Assembly: GCA_013205155.1 (NCBI GenBank)
Contig: JABMMT010000247.1
Location: 1-5,263 of the forward strand
Reading direction: 5' to 3'
DNA: 5,263 nucleotides
From: Betaproteobacteria bacterium
Lineage (GTDB): Bacteria; Pseudomonadota; Gammaproteobacteria; Burkholderiales; Burkholderiaceae
Shown here: one piece after another, positions 4,689 to 5,263 of the stretch
Numbering within the stretch: the first letter of the stretch is position 1
Layout: each line of letters opens with the position of its first letter
Made by a program: the position numbers and the translations under genes
The notes under the pieces: model-generated
The model's input: the letters and a program-made list of their open reading frames with translations, nothing else
What the model was told of the DNA's origin: nothing
Database searches by the model: none

Positions 4689-4970
4689 ATGGCAAAAGGC
4701 CAACGTCTTAAACCCGAGCAAATCGTCACCTTATTGCGTCAAATCGATGTTTTAACCACCAATGGCAAAACCCTAGCCCAGGCTTGTAAAGAGGTGGGAA
4801 CGGTAGAGCAAAGCTACTATCGGTGGCGCAAGATCTACGGCGGCATGAAAGTCGACCAGGCTCGTAAGTACAAAGATCTAGAGCTAGAAAATACCCGCTT
4901 AAAGAAGCTGGTTGCCGATCTCTCCTTGCGCGAGGTCATGCTTAAGGAAGTCATTAAGGGAAACTTCTAA
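4689..4970 (+). CDS. IS3-family transposase OrfA (InsE/HTH_Tnp_1-like)
   Basis: This 93-residue protein is the DNA-binding partner or N-terminal half of the IS3 transposase. It recognises the terminal inverted repeats. Residues 5-50 form the helix-turn-helix: LKPEQIVTLLRQID, then KTLAQACKEVG and the recognition helix VEQSYYRWRKIYGGM (39-53), a hallmark pattern of IS407-type OrfA. Residues 63-90 (DLELENTRLKKLVADLSLREVMLKEVIK) are a leucine zipper used for multimerisation. I chose the ATG at 4689 over the GTG at 4680 because AAAGGAG (4674-4680) sits eight bases before that ATG, and the GTG would overlap this ribosome binding site. The gene ends with GGA AAC TTC TAA, which contains the frameshift signal that links it to orfB. 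Confidence 0.9.
   Translation: MAKGQRLKPEQIVTLLRQIDVLTTNGKTLAQACKEVGTVEQSYYRWRKIYGGMKVDQARKYKDLELENTRLKKLVADLSLREVMLKEVIKGNF
4958..4964 (+). promoter_or_regulatory. -1 programmed ribosomal frameshift heptamer GGGAAAC
   Basis: In the orfA frame the sequence reads AAG GGA AAC TTC TAA, so GGGAAAC has the X-XXY-YYZ form of a -1 slippery site two codons before the orfA stop. After slippage, reading resumes at CTT (4964) in the orfB frame. In IS3 elements this yields the OrfAB fusion transposase. AAC in the A site is less slippery in bacteria than AAA or AAG. A stimulatory structure may lie downstream but was not resolved. Confidence 0.7.
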
Positions 4971-5263
4971 GCCCTGCTAAACGCAAAACAGCTGCTCAGG
5001 TGTTGATGAATAAATACTCAACATCAGAGCGCTTAGCTTGTGAATTAGTGGGGCTATCCAGAGCAGCGTATCGCTATATGCCACTGCCTAGAGATGACGA
5101 AGAGCCCCTACGGGCTGAAGTCATCCGTATGGCGAGCACCTATGGCCGATATGGTTATCGATTTATTGCTGGGATGATGCGTAATGCCGGCTGGGGACAA
5201 GCTACGACAAGCAAGGTAGCTCGTATCTGGCGGCAAGAGGGTCTGAAGATCCCACAAAAGCAA
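4964..5263 (+). CDS. IS3-family transposase OrfB, N-terminal part (runs off window)
   Basis: This is the catalytic half of the transposase, here 100 codons from the frameshift point to the window edge. It is in the -1 frame relative to orfA and opens after a TAA at 4955-4957. It reads LLSPAKRKTAAQVLMNKY, then SERLACELVGLSRAAYRY, an arginine-rich helix-turn-helix. The HTH_21 region follows: LRAEVIRMASTYGRYGYRFIAGMMR and a V-A-R-I-W-R-QEGLKIP helix. In complete proteins the rve/DDE integrase core begins shortly after this, so the catalytic Asp, Asp and Glu are outside the window. No frameshift or stop interrupts the visible part. Translation is expected as an OrfAB fusion. An independent start at the ATG at 5006 (or the nearby GTG/TTG) is less likely. 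Confidence 0.88.

Larger units (their letters stand above)
4614..5263 (+). mobile_element. IS3-family insertion sequence (IS407-group-like), left part
   Basis: The left end is placed at TGAACTGACCTG (from 4614; 4619 is an alternative start). At that point the VWA-like reading frame stops and DNA typical of an IS3 leader begins. The element continues through orfA, a -1 frameshift site and the start of orfB, and leaves the window at 5263 before the DDE residues and the right inverted repeat. IS3 elements move by copy-out/paste-in through a circular intermediate. IS407-group members usually duplicate 4 bases, so TACT at 4610-4613 should recur beyond the right end if 4614 is correct. Whether this copy is still active cannot be judged. 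Confidence 0.82.

Overview
The window looks like an accessory segment of a moderately AT-rich betaproteobacterial chromosome. A Polynucleobacter-like member of Burkholderiales is my best guess. It rests on the 4.5S RNA type, the base composition, an IS3-family element of IS407-group type and a VWA-protein fragment of a kind I associate with Burkholderiales. No marker gene settles the genus.

Layout, left to right. A complete small 4.5S signal recognition particle RNA (7-106) with its T-rich end is followed by about 500 bases of AT-rich DNA without a convincing gene. Next come two plus-strand genes: a small MarR-like winged-helix protein (609-953) and a secreted outer-membrane beta-barrel protein (1056-1877) that ends in a strong intrinsic terminator. 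On the minus strand lie a 58-residue ORF of unknown function (1993-2169), then a hairpin that can act as terminator for the larger minus-strand gene beyond it. That gene (2349-3344) encodes a 331-residue protein of the widespread but uncharacterised 'GPKTxxGKxxSxxNALKHG' type.

The most unusual part is the 700-base non-coding stretch upstream of that gene (3345-4044). It holds at least eight perfect or near-perfect hairpins in 290 bases. Their stems are unrelated in sequence, but their 7-8 base loops share one consensus (about N-R-T-T-Y-G-K, plus-strand reading). Two pairs of them are each closed by a further 6-bp stem, giving the same three-way-junction design twice. Variable paired stems under a constant loop are what a selected structured RNA, or a single-stranded DNA fold, would look like. 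Further along are a 13-bp inverted repeat built on the palindrome GAACGTTC and two blocks of degenerate 10-bp tandem repeats.

The right end carries the 3' part of a von Willebrand factor A (VWA) domain protein gene on the minus strand (4045-4611). It was cut off on its N-terminal side by an IS3-family (IS407-group-like) insertion sequence, whose left end, orfA, a GGGAAAC frameshift site and the start of orfB are in the window. The insertion sequence runs off the right edge before the DDE catalytic core.

The winged-helix gene and the barrel gene may work as regulator and target. The NALKHG-type gene may be functionally linked to the hairpin array lying directly upstream. Both links are inferences from position only.
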